Assembly: GCA_046160485.1 (NCBI GenBank)
Contig: JBJXGV010000020.1
Span: 1 to 64,000, forward strand
DNA from: JBJXGV01 sp046160485
GTDB taxonomy: Bacteria; Orphanbacterota; Orphanbacteria; JBJXGV01
Direction: 5' to 3'
Length of the DNA stretch: 64,000 bases
In this document: positions 25,911 to 33,941 of the stretch, piece after piece
How positions within the stretch are numbered: the first letter of the stretch is position 1
How the letters are laid out: each line of letters opens with the position of its first letter
The notes under the pieces: generated by a model
What the model was told of the DNA's origin: nothing
Databases searched by the model: none
The model's input: the letters and a program-made list of their open reading frames with translations, nothing else
Translations under genes and position numbers: made by a program

Positions 25911-27923
25911 ATGTCAAAGGCTATCGGAGTTCTTCTTGGTCTGGGTCTGTTGTGCAGCCTCGTTGGTGGCGCAAACGCTGCCTGCCCGGACTTCGTCGGG
26001 ACCTGCGCCGACCTCCAGACCGGTTCGTATCCTAGCAACCCGGTCGACACGGTCACCGTCGAGATCCGGGGCGTGATCGTCACGGCCGTGCGTTCCTCCG
26101 GCGGCTCGGGCGGTTTCTGGGTGCAGGATCCCCCGTCGGGCGGCCCGGGCACGCAAGGCGATCCATTCTCGGGCGTCTTCTGCTACACGGGAAACAACCC
26201 CTGGGTCTCGGTCGGTGATTCCGTCACGGTGCGGGGCGCCTACATCGAGTTCTTCCTCGAGCAATCCGAGCTCGAACTTCGCGACTCGTTTCTCTGGACG
26301 GGTTGCGACAGCCTGATCACTCGCCACAAGGTCGGTGCGGTTGTCCCCGCTCCGAAGCAACTCACGGTTTGCGATCTCGCGGCAGTCGCGTCGAACACAC
26401 TTCCTCCCGAGCAGTGGGAAGGCGTGCTCGTTCAACTCGACAGCGTACGGGTGAAAAGCGACCTTCCGAACGGCGAGTGGTCGATCAAGGAAGCCGATGG
26501 TGACTCCCTCTGCGTCGGCCTCGCCGACAGCTCGATCGTCGACGACAAGATGCCGATCACGCAGCCGCCGGACGGCACGCTCCTGAAGACTCTGACAGGC
26601 GTTTTCGACAATACATTCGGGCTGCTCAAGCTCGAGCCGCGCGGCGACGCGGACATCGTCTTCGCCGGGCCGCTGCCGGCCTCCACGCCGGATTTCACAT
26701 ACGTCACGAGCAACACGACACTCGAGGTTCGGTGGGACTACCCGCTCAATCCGGCTTCCGCGACGAACATCGCGAACTACTCGCTCGCGTCGGGTGACTT
26801 CAGCCTGATCTCGGCGGTCCTCGCCGAGTCGACGCTCGTTCGCATCACGACGGGCAACCAGGCGGCCTTCCGCAACAATCCGGTGCCGCAGGTTCTCCAG
26901 ATGCAGAACATTCGCAACAAGGACCTCGTTCTGATGACGCCGACTTCCAACGAGTTCATCGCCGGCGTCTGCGACATCAACTTCGTTCAGACGCAGAAGA
27001 ACGCGGGCGCTGGGAACGATACGTCCGTCGTCGCCGGCTATACGGTGTGCGTCGCGGGAATCGTCACGGCCGCCACGAGCGACGAGTTCTACGACGACAA
27101 ATTCCGCTTCTTCGTTCAAAACACAGGGGGCGGCCCGAGGAGCGGTCTTGAGGTTCGCAACTTCCTCGGAGGCAACGCGATCAACGCCGCCCGCGGCGAC
27201 TCCGTCCGCGTCGCTGGTCTGGTGACCGATCAGTTCCGGAGCACGAAGATTCAGATCCTCGACTACTTCCTCAAGGTCGGTACGAAGCCGGTTCCGACGC
27301 CGAACGTCGTGAGTCTCGCGACGGCGATCAGCGAAGATTACGAAGGCGTGCTCGTGCGGGTGAACCCGCCGCTCGTCTCGCGCGGAACGTATCCCTGCGA
27401 TGAGACGGTCTGCTTCTTCGAAGTGCCGGTCGGCGCCGCGATTTCGGGCGGGGACTCGCTCGTCATCAACGACTCGGACCGCGACGGGTATGGGCCGATC
27501 ACGCTCTCCCCTGGGCAGACGCTCTGCTACGTGCAGGGGCCGATGTACTTCGACTTCAACGTTCAGAAGATTCTGCCGCGCTCGACGGCCGATATCTGCA
27601 TTCCCGGCATTACGGGCGTGGACGCGGGGACGGTCAACATCCCCGTGCGTACGCGCCTCGATCAGAACCTGCCGAATCCGTTCAATCCGATGACGAAGAT
27701 CACGTTCGGTTTGGCGAAGGATGCGCCCGCATCGCTCGTCGTCTACGACCTCACCGGGCGCGCTGTTCGCACGCTCGTCGATGGAACGCTCAAGGCAGGC
27801 GAACACACTCGGTTCTGGGATGGGCGCGATTCGGATGGGAACTCGGTTTCGAGCGGCGTCTATTTCTACAAGCTCGACGCGGACACGTTCAATCAAACGC
27901 GCAAGATGGTGCTCTTGAAGTAG
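25911..27923 (+). CDS. Secreted multidomain protein with FlgD-like C-terminal domain
   Basis: 670 residues, strong ribosome binding site. Signal peptide ends GGANA/AC. Residues about 40-245 form a domain shared with the next gene: GGFWVQDP, QWEGVLVQLDSV, KEADGD, LLKTLTGVFD, LEPRGDADIVF. A similar nuclease-associated OB-like segment recurs later (YEGVLVRVNPP). The C-terminal 90 residues are a FlgD-Ig type sorting domain (NLPNPFNPMTKITF; LVVYDLTGRAVRTLV; SSGVYFYKL...KMVLLK). Expected extracellular or surface location. No catalytic residues were recognised. Expression is probably high given its promoter. Confidence 0.78.
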   Translation: MSKAIGVLLGLGLLCSLVGGANAACPDFVGTCADLQTGSYPSNPVDTVTVEIRGVIVTAVRSSGGSGGFWVQDPPSGGPGTQGDPFSGVFCYTGNNPWVSVGDSVTVRGAYIEFFLEQSELELRDSFLWTGCDSLITRHKVGAVVPAPKQLTVCDLAAVASNTLPPEQWEGVLVQLDSVRVKSDLPNGEWSIKEADGDSLCVGLADSSIVDDKMPITQPPDGTLLKTLTGVFDNTFGLLKLEPRGDADIVFAGPLPASTPDFTYVTSNTTLEVRWDYPLNPASATNIANYSLASGDFSLISAVLAESTLVRITTGNQAAFRNNPVPQVLQMQNIRNKDLVLMTPTSNEFIAGVCDINFVQTQKNAGAGNDTSVVAGYTVCVAGIVTAATSDEFYDDKFRFFVQNTGGGPRSGLEVRNFLGGNAINAARGDSVRVAGLVTDQFRSTKIQILDYFLKVGTKPVPTPNVVSLATAISEDYEGVLVRVNPPLVSRGTYPCDETVCFFEVPVGAAISGGDSLVINDSDRDGYGPITLSPGQTLCYVQGPMYFDFNVQKILPRSTADICIPGITGVDAGTVNIPVRTRLDQNLPNPFNPMTKITFGLAKDAPASLVVYDLTGRAVRTLVDGTLKAGEHTRFWDGRDSDGNSVSSGVYFYKLDADTFNQTRKMVLLK

Positions 27924-27945
27924 GCAGCGTCACTCGACCGGCCGA

Positions 27946-27975
27946 GGGCGTCGTGGTCAAGCGATCACGACGCCC
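27946..27975 (+). terminator. Stem-loop between the two secreted-protein genes
   Basis: GGGCGTCGTG (27946-27955) pairs with CACGACGCCC (27966-27975) around a 10-nt loop. No T-run follows, so it may be an mRNA-stability element or a weak attenuator rather than a classical terminator. Confidence 0.45.
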
Positions 27976-27992
27976 CGCCGTGTAGGAGAATC

Positions 27993-30332
27993 TTGAACAC
28001 ACTCTTTCGCGCAATGATCGGCGCGACGGCGCTCGCGGTGATCTCGGTTCCGACAGGCGCTCTCTACGCGGCCGATCCGAACGACGCTTCCATCTACGAG
28101 GTGCAGACGGGGGCGTTCGCAACGTTCACGTTCGTGACCTGCGACTCCGTCATCGTCACGGCCGAAGGACCGACCGGATTCTGGGTGGAGGAGCCCGCAG
28201 GCGGCGCGCGCTCAGGGATCTACGTCAACGCCATCTCGAATCCGCCCCCGCCGCTCGGGCCCGGAACGCGCGTCACCGTCGGTGGCCTCTATCGCGAGAC
28301 GCTAGGCAACTCCGAGCTCAACATCTCGACGGCATTCGGCGGCTTCGTGACGGTCATCGATTCGACCGGCGCCGTCCCCGCAGCGGCGATGCTCACCGTC
28401 GGCAACCTTCGGTCGGGGAGCCCCACCGCGGAGGACTGGGAAGGCGTGCTCGTCTCCGTCGACACCGTCTTCGCGGTCGATACGACGGCGTCGTCGGATT
28501 GGCGCGTGATCGAAGCGGACGGCGATGCTCCAGGCGAGACTCTGCTCGTAGACAACATCATGACCTATCCCGAACCGCCGACGGGAACGCTGATCAAGCT
28601 TCTCACCGGCGTGATGTTCGCGCAGAGCACCACGACATTCGCGCTCGAACCGCGCGGCGATCTCGATGTACTGATTCCCGACTCGCTCCCTCCCGCGGCC
28701 ATCTCGGATCTTGCCGCTGTTTCGGGGACCTACGAGGGGGAAGTCGATCTCTCGTGGACGGCGCCCGGCGATGACGGGGCCGCCGGCAAAGCGTTGAGCT
28801 ACACCATTCGCAGAAACTCCGTGCCGATCGACGAGGGGAATTGGGGCGCGTCGACGAACATCGCCGGTGTTCCGACCCCGCTCGTGTCGGGCACTCCTCA
28901 GACGATGACCGTCGTCGGCCTCGATCCAGGCGTGACCTACTACTTTGCGATCAAGGCTCGTGACGAGGCAGCGAACGAGTCGGGCGTGTCGAATAGCCCG
29001 TCCGCGCTTGGCTCGACGAATCCGCCAATCACGTACCAGGTCTTCTGGGGCAACATGCACTCCCACACCATTCTCTCGGACGGTGTCGGCACGGTGCTTC
29101 AGGCCTACACGTACGCGCGCGACACGGCGAACATCGACATCCTCGCGATCACGGATCACTCGCACTACCTCACGGCGTCGGAATACACGTCGCTGCGGTC
29201 GACCGCGGACGTCTTCAACGCGGCCGGGGGATTCGTCGCGATCGCGGCGCAGGAACTTGGCATCGCGAACGCGACGGGCTACGGGCACATGAACGTTTGG
29301 GATGCGCCGACGGTGGCGAGCAGCGCCGCCTTCGAGAACCTCGATCTCGCCTACGCGTTCGCCATCGCAGCGAACAAGCCGGCGGGGTTCAATCACCCCA
29401 TATCGATGAACGGGGAGAGCATCTTCGAGAATTTCGCTTTTAATTTTTCCGCGGACGCCGTCGTCGAAGGGATCGAGGTCCGGAACGGGAAGCGAACCTC
29501 GGATTACGAGACGCAGTACCGGCAGGCGCTCGCGAACGGATGGCATATCGGCGCGCTCGCCAATCAAGACAACCACCAAGGCAAGTGGGGCGATCAGCTG
29601 AACAACAACTCCGGGAACGACATCTACCTCACCGGCATCCTCGCGGAAACACTCACGACGGACGCGGTGATGGAGGCGCTTGCGAACCGGCGGTTCTACG
29701 CCTGCGAAATCAACCCCGTCACGGACCGCGTCACGCTCAGTTTCAAGGCCGACGGGCGCGTCATGGGCGAGATTTACGGCTCCAGCGACCGGGCGATCGA
29801 TCTCGAGATCGCGGCGTCGGCCGTCACGAGCAATCTTTCGACGTACAACCTTTATCGCAACGGAACGGTCATCAAAACGGGTTCGATTGGATCGCTGAGT
29901 TGGAACCTCGCGTACACGGATACGGTGCCGGCCAGCGGCGAGTACTACTATTTCGTCCGCTTGCAGCAGACCGACCTCGACAAGACCTGGTCGAGCCCGA
30001 TCTGGGTCGAGGTCAACGAGGCGACTGACGTCGGCCTTGGGCAGGGGCTTCCGCTGAAGGTGGCGCTCTCGCCTGGCGTTCCCAACCCGTTCAATCCGCT
30101 CACGAAGATTGCATTCGCGATCCCGAGCGAGATGAAGGTTGATCTCGCGGTCTACGATCTGTCGGGTCGCCGTGTCGCCACGCTTGTGTCGGGCGTGCGC
30201 CGCGGCGGAGAACACGAGGCGTACTGGACTGGCACGGATGACCGCGGTGTCGAAGTCGGCTCCGGCGTTTACTTCGCGCGGCTCGAAACACCTCTTGCGA
30301 CCGAGAGCCGAAAGCTCGTGCTTCTAAAATAG
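27993..30332 (+). CDS. Secreted PHP-domain (CehA/McbA-like) metallohydrolase with FN3 and FlgD-like domains
   Basis: 779 residues from a TTG at 27993 preceded by TAGGAGA; the signal peptide ends LYAAD. Domains: about 25-230 paralogous to the N-terminal domain of the preceding protein (GFWVEEPAGG, DWEGVLVSVDTV, LEPRGDLDVL), a fibronectin-III domain (about 235-340), a PHP metal-binding domain (H356-S-H, then ITDHSHY and a later NQDNHQGKWG), and a C-terminal FlgD-Ig domain (PNPFNPLTKIAF; SGVYFARLE). The PHP histidines suggest a phosphoesterase or related hydrolase acting outside the cell. Substrate unknown. Confidence 0.8.
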   Translation: MNTLFRAMIGATALAVISVPTGALYAADPNDASIYEVQTGAFATFTFVTCDSVIVTAEGPTGFWVEEPAGGARSGIYVNAISNPPPPLGPGTRVTVGGLYRETLGNSELNISTAFGGFVTVIDSTGAVPAAAMLTVGNLRSGSPTAEDWEGVLVSVDTVFAVDTTASSDWRVIEADGDAPGETLLVDNIMTYPEPPTGTLIKLLTGVMFAQSTTTFALEPRGDLDVLIPDSLPPAAISDLAAVSGTYEGEVDLSWTAPGDDGAAGKALSYTIRRNSVPIDEGNWGASTNIAGVPTPLVSGTPQTMTVVGLDPGVTYYFAIKARDEAANESGVSNSPSALGSTNPPITYQVFWGNMHSHTILSDGVGTVLQAYTYARDTANIDILAITDHSHYLTASEYTSLRSTADVFNAAGGFVAIAAQELGIANATGYGHMNVWDAPTVASSAAFENLDLAYAFAIAANKPAGFNHPISMNGESIFENFAFNFSADAVVEGIEVRNGKRTSDYETQYRQALANGWHIGALANQDNHQGKWGDQLNNNSGNDIYLTGILAETLTTDAVMEALANRRFYACEINPVTDRVTLSFKADGRVMGEIYGSSDRAIDLEIAASAVTSNLSTYNLYRNGTVIKTGSIGSLSWNLAYTDTVPASGEYYYFVRLQQTDLDKTWSSPIWVEVNEATDVGLGQGLPLKVALSPGVPNPFNPLTKIAFAIPSEMKVDLAVYDLSGRRVATLVSGVRRGGEHEAYWTGTDDRGVEVGSGVYFARLETPLATESRKLVLLK

Positions 30333-30377
30333 CGCTCCGGCGCGGCGTCCGCGAACGTTGACTCGTCGCGGCGGCGC

Positions 30378-31073
30378 CTAGTCGATCCCACACGCACGAA
30401 TCGCGGCGCGCACTCGCGCCGCGATTTCCGTTTCCGGCAGCTCGTCGGTGCGAATCAGGATCTTCTCGCCCTCGCACCGGCGGAACCAATCCTCGTAGAG
30501 CGCGTTGAGCTCCTCGAGGTACCGATTCTCGGGGCGGATGAGATCGGCCTCCTGCGCACGGCCGCGCCGGCGGATGCGCTGGCGCAAGGCCGCGGTCTCC
30601 GCGTGAAGGAAGACGTGAAGCACAGGCTCGGGGACATCCGCCATCTCGTGGGCGAGCAGCGTCTCCAGTGACGCAAACTGCTCCTCGGTTAGGAGCCCTT
30701 CGCGGAGATTTCGCCGCGAGAAGATTTCGATGTCATCGCGCGGGTGCCGCTCCGCGACGCCGCCGCGGCCGCCGACGAGCGCGCCGCGCAAGAGCGACGC
30801 GCGCCGTGTAATGAAATGAACCTGTGTCGCGTGAACGGCCTCGCGAGCGGCCTCGACAAGTGTGCGGTTCGAGGCGGCGAGCGGATCGCGAATCTCAGCG
30901 TACCGGGCGACGGCATCGTAGTAGCGCGCGAGCACCGCACGGTCTTCGGCTCGCGAGTCGACGTCTTCCGGATAGAACGCGAGCGACGTGTCGCCGACGG
31001 CGAGGCGCCCCACGGTCGACTTCCCGCTGGCGATCGGACCGGTTAAAACGACGAGCGGCGCATCATTTCGCAT
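30378..31073 (-). CDS. Deoxynucleoside kinase
   Basis: 231 residues. P-loop GPIASGKST at the N-terminus, a long helical middle, the ERHPRDD (DRS-like) segment and LRQRIRRRGRAQE, a lid like that of the deoxyadenosine/deoxyguanosine kinase (dNK/TK2) family. It phosphorylates salvaged deoxynucleosides using ATP and so competes with the phosphorylases in this window for the same substrates. Exact nucleoside preference cannot be read. No Shine-Dalgarno; a TAGACT element ends 7 nt before the ATG. Confidence 0.8.
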   Translation of the reverse strand: MRNDAPLVVLTGPIASGKSTVGRLAVGDTSLAFYPEDVDSRAEDRAVLARYYDAVARYAEIRDPLAASNRTLVEAAREAVHATQVHFITRRASLLRGALVGGRGGVAERHPRDDIEIFSRRNLREGLLTEEQFASLETLLAHEMADVPEPVLHVFLHAETAALRQRIRRRGRAQEADLIRPENRYLEELNALYEDWFRRCEGEKILIRTDELPETEIAARVRAAIRACGID

Positions 31074-31080
31074 GCGGGGG

Positions 31081-31086
31081 AGTCTA
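31081..31086 (-). promoter_or_regulatory. Possible -10 element of a leaderless kinase transcript
   Basis: TAGACT on the minus strand (31086-31081) lies 7 nt before the ATG at 31073. No convincing -35 was found, so this is weak alone and gains support only from the same layout elsewhere in the window. Confidence 0.3.
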
Positions 31087-31167
31087 GCATGACCCGCGTC
31101 CGCGAAGTGTGCGCCGCTCGATCCGGCGCGCGTTGGGCGCGCGCCGGGTCTTCGGTTCGTTACTCGT

Positions 31168-33618
31168 CTATCGATAGATACCCTTGAGTCGGCCCCAGGT
31201 CGTCGGTTCCGTCGCTGCCGGAGCCGTCGCCTTTGGATGTACCGCGCCCCTCGGACGAGACTGCCCGCAGTTTGCGTCGCGGCAACGGACACCGATCCCC
31301 TTGAACTCTCCCTTCATCCGCAAGCACGTCTGCTCGACGAGAACCACGCAGAGTCCCGACGGGAGGCAACACGCCCCATGTTCGAAGCACTTGCCGGTCG
31401 TTGAGCACTCCGTTCCGACGCCCTTCGGGCCGCCGCCTTGCGCCAGACAATCCTCGACGAGGAGGTCGTTGCAGGTGCCGTCGTGGAAGCAGCACGCCTG
31501 GGTCGGGGGCGGCTCTTGCGGGCAGATAGAGCAGTTCGTGTCGTCGCCGAAGTAGGAGCCGCCTGCCTGCGAGCACGCGTTCTCCGTCAAGATCTGGCAT
31601 GTGTAGTCGGCAAAGCAGCACGCACCTGTCGGCTCCTGCGGGCAGGCGGAGCAGTTCGTGTTGTCGCCGGCGTAGGAGCCGCCAACCTCAGAGCACACAG
31701 ATTCCGTCAAGATCTCGCATGTGTAGCCCGCATAGCAGCACGCACCCATTGGCTCCTGCGGGCACGCGGAGCAGTCCGTGTTGTCGCCAGCGTAAGAGCC
31801 GCCAGCCTGAGAACACGCGGCCGCCGTCAAGATCTGGCATGTGTAGTCAGCAAAGCAGCACGCACCTGTCGGCGCCGGCGGGCACACGGAGCAGTTCGTA
31901 AAGTTGCCGGCGTAGGAGCCGCCAGCGTTAGAGCACGCGGCCGCCGTCAAGATCTGGCATGTGTAGTCCGCAAGGCAGCACGCACCAATCGGCGGGGGGG
32001 GCGGCGGGCAGTTCGCGGACTTGCAGTCCGTGTCTTCGCCCTGCCACGTTCCGCCTTCGAGTGCGCAATCATTCGCCGTAGATTCGCTGCAATCGCCACC
32101 CGGGTAGCAGCACGCACCGATTGGGGGCGGCGATTGCGGGCAAACAGTCGACTGACAATTGGTGCCTTGGCCCTGCCAGTTGCCATCCGCGTTTTCGCAG
32201 GAAACGCTGTCGAGGTCCGCGCAGGTACCGTTCCCGAAGCAGCAGGCGCCGGTGGGCGGCGGGGGCTGCGGGCATTTCGCGGTGGCGCAATTCGAGCCTT
32301 CACCCTGCCATGTTCCGTCCCCGGCGTCGCACGCGTCGACGTCGAGGTCCGCGCAGCTGCCATCGATGAAGCAGCATGCGCCGATGACCGGCGGAGGCTG
32401 CGGGCAGTCCACGCTCTTGCAGTCCGAACCCTCGCCCTGCCAGCTTCCGCCTTCGGAATCGCACTCGTCGATGTTGAGATCGGAACAGCTACCGTCTTCG
32501 AAGCAGCACGCACCGATCACGGGCGGCTGCTCGCACGGCTCCTCCGCGCAACTCGTCCCCGGGCCCATCGGCTTACCGCCTTGCGCGAGGCACTCCGAAA
32601 CGATCAGGTCGGTGCAGAAGCCGCCCTTATAGCAGCACGCCTGCGTCGGCTCGATGAAATTGCAATCGACCGGCAACGCGCCGATGAAGCCGACGACCTC
32701 CGCGCACGGGGCGAGTGCTCCGGGGGATGGTCCTTGAAGATAGAAGTTCTGAAACGGGTAATCGCAGAACAGGGGATCGGTCGAGAGGATCGTGATCGGA
32801 TCGGTTACGGTCGCGCCGCTCATCTCGCCCGCGGCGTTCTCCCAGATGATGTTGCAGCTGTTCTCGATTGATCCGCCGGATTGCCAAAGCCCGAATCCCG
32901 CCTCGCCGTTCGTAATGATGTTGCGGAGAAGCTCCGTGGAAGCCGGCATCGTCAGCGCGATCCCCGCGCCAAGCCCGGGCGCCGTGTTGCTGTCGATCGT
33001 GTTGTTGTAGATCTTGCTGCAGTCGAGCGCGCCAAACAGACCGCCGCCGTTAATCGAAGCGACGTTGTCGTAGATGATGTTGAACTGGAATTTCGAGAAC
33101 GACGTTTGCGCGTAAATCGCGCCGCCGTACTTGGCGCTATTTCCGATGAAGTAGCAGTACTCGACCAGCGTCGCCGAATTGACGTCGAGGTAGAGCCCGC
33201 CGCCCTTGTTCGTCGCGACGTTCTCGAGGAACTCGACTCTCCGGATCACGCAAGCGTTCTCGCTACCGGTCTTGATGCCGCCGCCGTTCGAGGACTTTCC
33301 GTTCGTGACGGTGAGGTCCTCGATGAGTGTGGAGCTATTCGCGTCGCCGGGAACGTAGATGCAGCTACTCAGCGCGCGACCGTTGATGGTTGTGACGCCC
33401 ATGCCGGAGCCGCGAAGCGTTACACCATTCTTGTGGTTGACGTTCTCATTGAACGTACCAGGGCCGACTTGAACGACGTCTCCACTTTGCGATGCCGCGA
33501 GGGCCGCTTGAATGGAGGCATGGGTGCCGGGCACGGTCCGAACGGCCGCGCTAGCCGGAGTCGCGAGCGTCAGAGCGACGAGCGCGACAACAAGGAAAAT
33601 CGTTCCGAGAGCTTTCAC
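31168..33618 (-). CDS. Secreted right-handed beta-helix protein with eleven six-cysteine modules
   Basis: 816 residues from a GTG (33618) preceded by GAAAGGAG; upstream ATGs lack a ribosome site. Signal peptide (VKALGTIFLVVALVALTLAT..ASA). Residues about 28-300 form a pectate-lyase-like parallel beta-helix (VRTVPGTHASIQAAL, VTLRGSGMGVTTING, NGGGI, GGGLYLD). Then come eleven modules of about 40-46 residues of the type ACC-x4-C...C...GG.WQG...C...C (six Cys each), separated by Pro-rich linkers. The C-terminus TTWGRLKGIYR nearly matches that of the next minus-strand protein (KTWGGIKGQYR). Likely a disulfide-rich cell-surface or extracellular stalk. No enzyme activity is evident. Confidence 0.8.
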   Translation of the reverse strand: MKALGTIFLVVALVALTLATPASAAVRTVPGTHASIQAALAASQSGDVVQVGPGTFNENVNHKNGVTLRGSGMGVTTINGRALSSCIYVPGDANSSTLIEDLTVTNGKSSNGGGIKTGSENACVIRRVEFLENVATNKGGGLYLDVNSATLVEYCYFIGNSAKYGGAIYAQTSFSKFQFNIIYDNVASINGGGLFGALDCSKIYNNTIDSNTAPGLGAGIALTMPASTELLRNIITNGEAGFGLWQSGGSIENSCNIIWENAAGEMSGATVTDPITILSTDPLFCDYPFQNFYLQGPSPGALAPCAEVVGFIGALPVDCNFIEPTQACCYKGGFCTDLIVSECLAQGGKPMGPGTSCAEEPCEQPPVIGACCFEDGSCSDLNIDECDSEGGSWQGEGSDCKSVDCPQPPPVIGACCFIDGSCADLDVDACDAGDGTWQGEGSNCATAKCPQPPPPTGACCFGNGTCADLDSVSCENADGNWQGQGTNCQSTVCPQSPPPIGACCYPGGDCSESTANDCALEGGTWQGEDTDCKSANCPPPPPPIGACCLADYTCQILTAAACSNAGGSYAGNFTNCSVCPPAPTGACCFADYTCQILTAAACSQAGGSYAGDNTDCSACPQEPMGACCYAGYTCEILTESVCSEVGGSYAGDNTNCSACPQEPTGACCFADYTCQILTENACSQAGGSYFGDDTNCSICPQEPPPTQACCFHDGTCNDLLVEDCLAQGGGPKGVGTECSTTGKCFEHGACCLPSGLCVVLVEQTCLRMKGEFKGIGVRCRDANCGQSRPRGAVHPKATAPAATEPTTWGRLKGIYR
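31519..31998. repeat. Four exact 120-bp tandem repeats within the Cys-module region
   Basis: Units begin at 31519, 31639, 31759 and 31879. Each holds a CAAGATCT(G/C)GCATGTGTAG core and codes one 40-residue six-Cys module. Strong nucleotide identity implies recent expansion, and the array may vary between strains. Confidence 0.85.
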
Positions 33619-33941
33619 GGTGCGGCTCCTTTCTAGAGTCTGTGGGGGCATGTCCGAATAAGACACGCCGATGATAGAACAGCAACGCCTGTGCCGACTA
33701 GAGGAGACTTTGACGCAGCGCGGCCGGAAGTCGTAAAGAGCTTTTCGATAATGCTTTATGGCGTGCACCCAGGTTCGGGGCGCGGCGCGTGCGGATGCGG
33801 GGCGCGGGGGAGTTCCCCCAGTCGCGGGGAAAAAGACCGAGGAATATCGTGCGGCGCCCCGGCATCGGCCTAAAAAACGAGGCGGCGCTCAAGTGAAGAG
33901 CGCCGCCCCTTGCAATGCGACTAACTAGGTCTAACTAGCGA
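33619..33941. other. Intergenic region between the two Cys-rich protein genes
   Basis: 323 bp without a credible ORF. It holds the terminator at 33872-33907 for the upstream minus-strand gene, the leader and ribosome site of the 33618 gene, and a comparatively AT-rich stretch at about 33730-33770. No clear -35/-10 pair was found. Confidence 0.6.
33872..33907 (-). terminator. Rho-independent terminator of the 33942-35489 gene
   Basis: On the minus strand GGCGGCGCTC, a 7-nt loop and GAGCGCCGCC form a perfect 10-bp stem (33907-33881), followed by TCGTTTTTT. It lies 35 nt past the stop. Confidence 0.85.

Noticed and set aside
31519..31998. CRISPR-like regular array
   Set aside because: The 120-bp units are contiguous coding repeats with no unique spacers and encode six-Cys modules.
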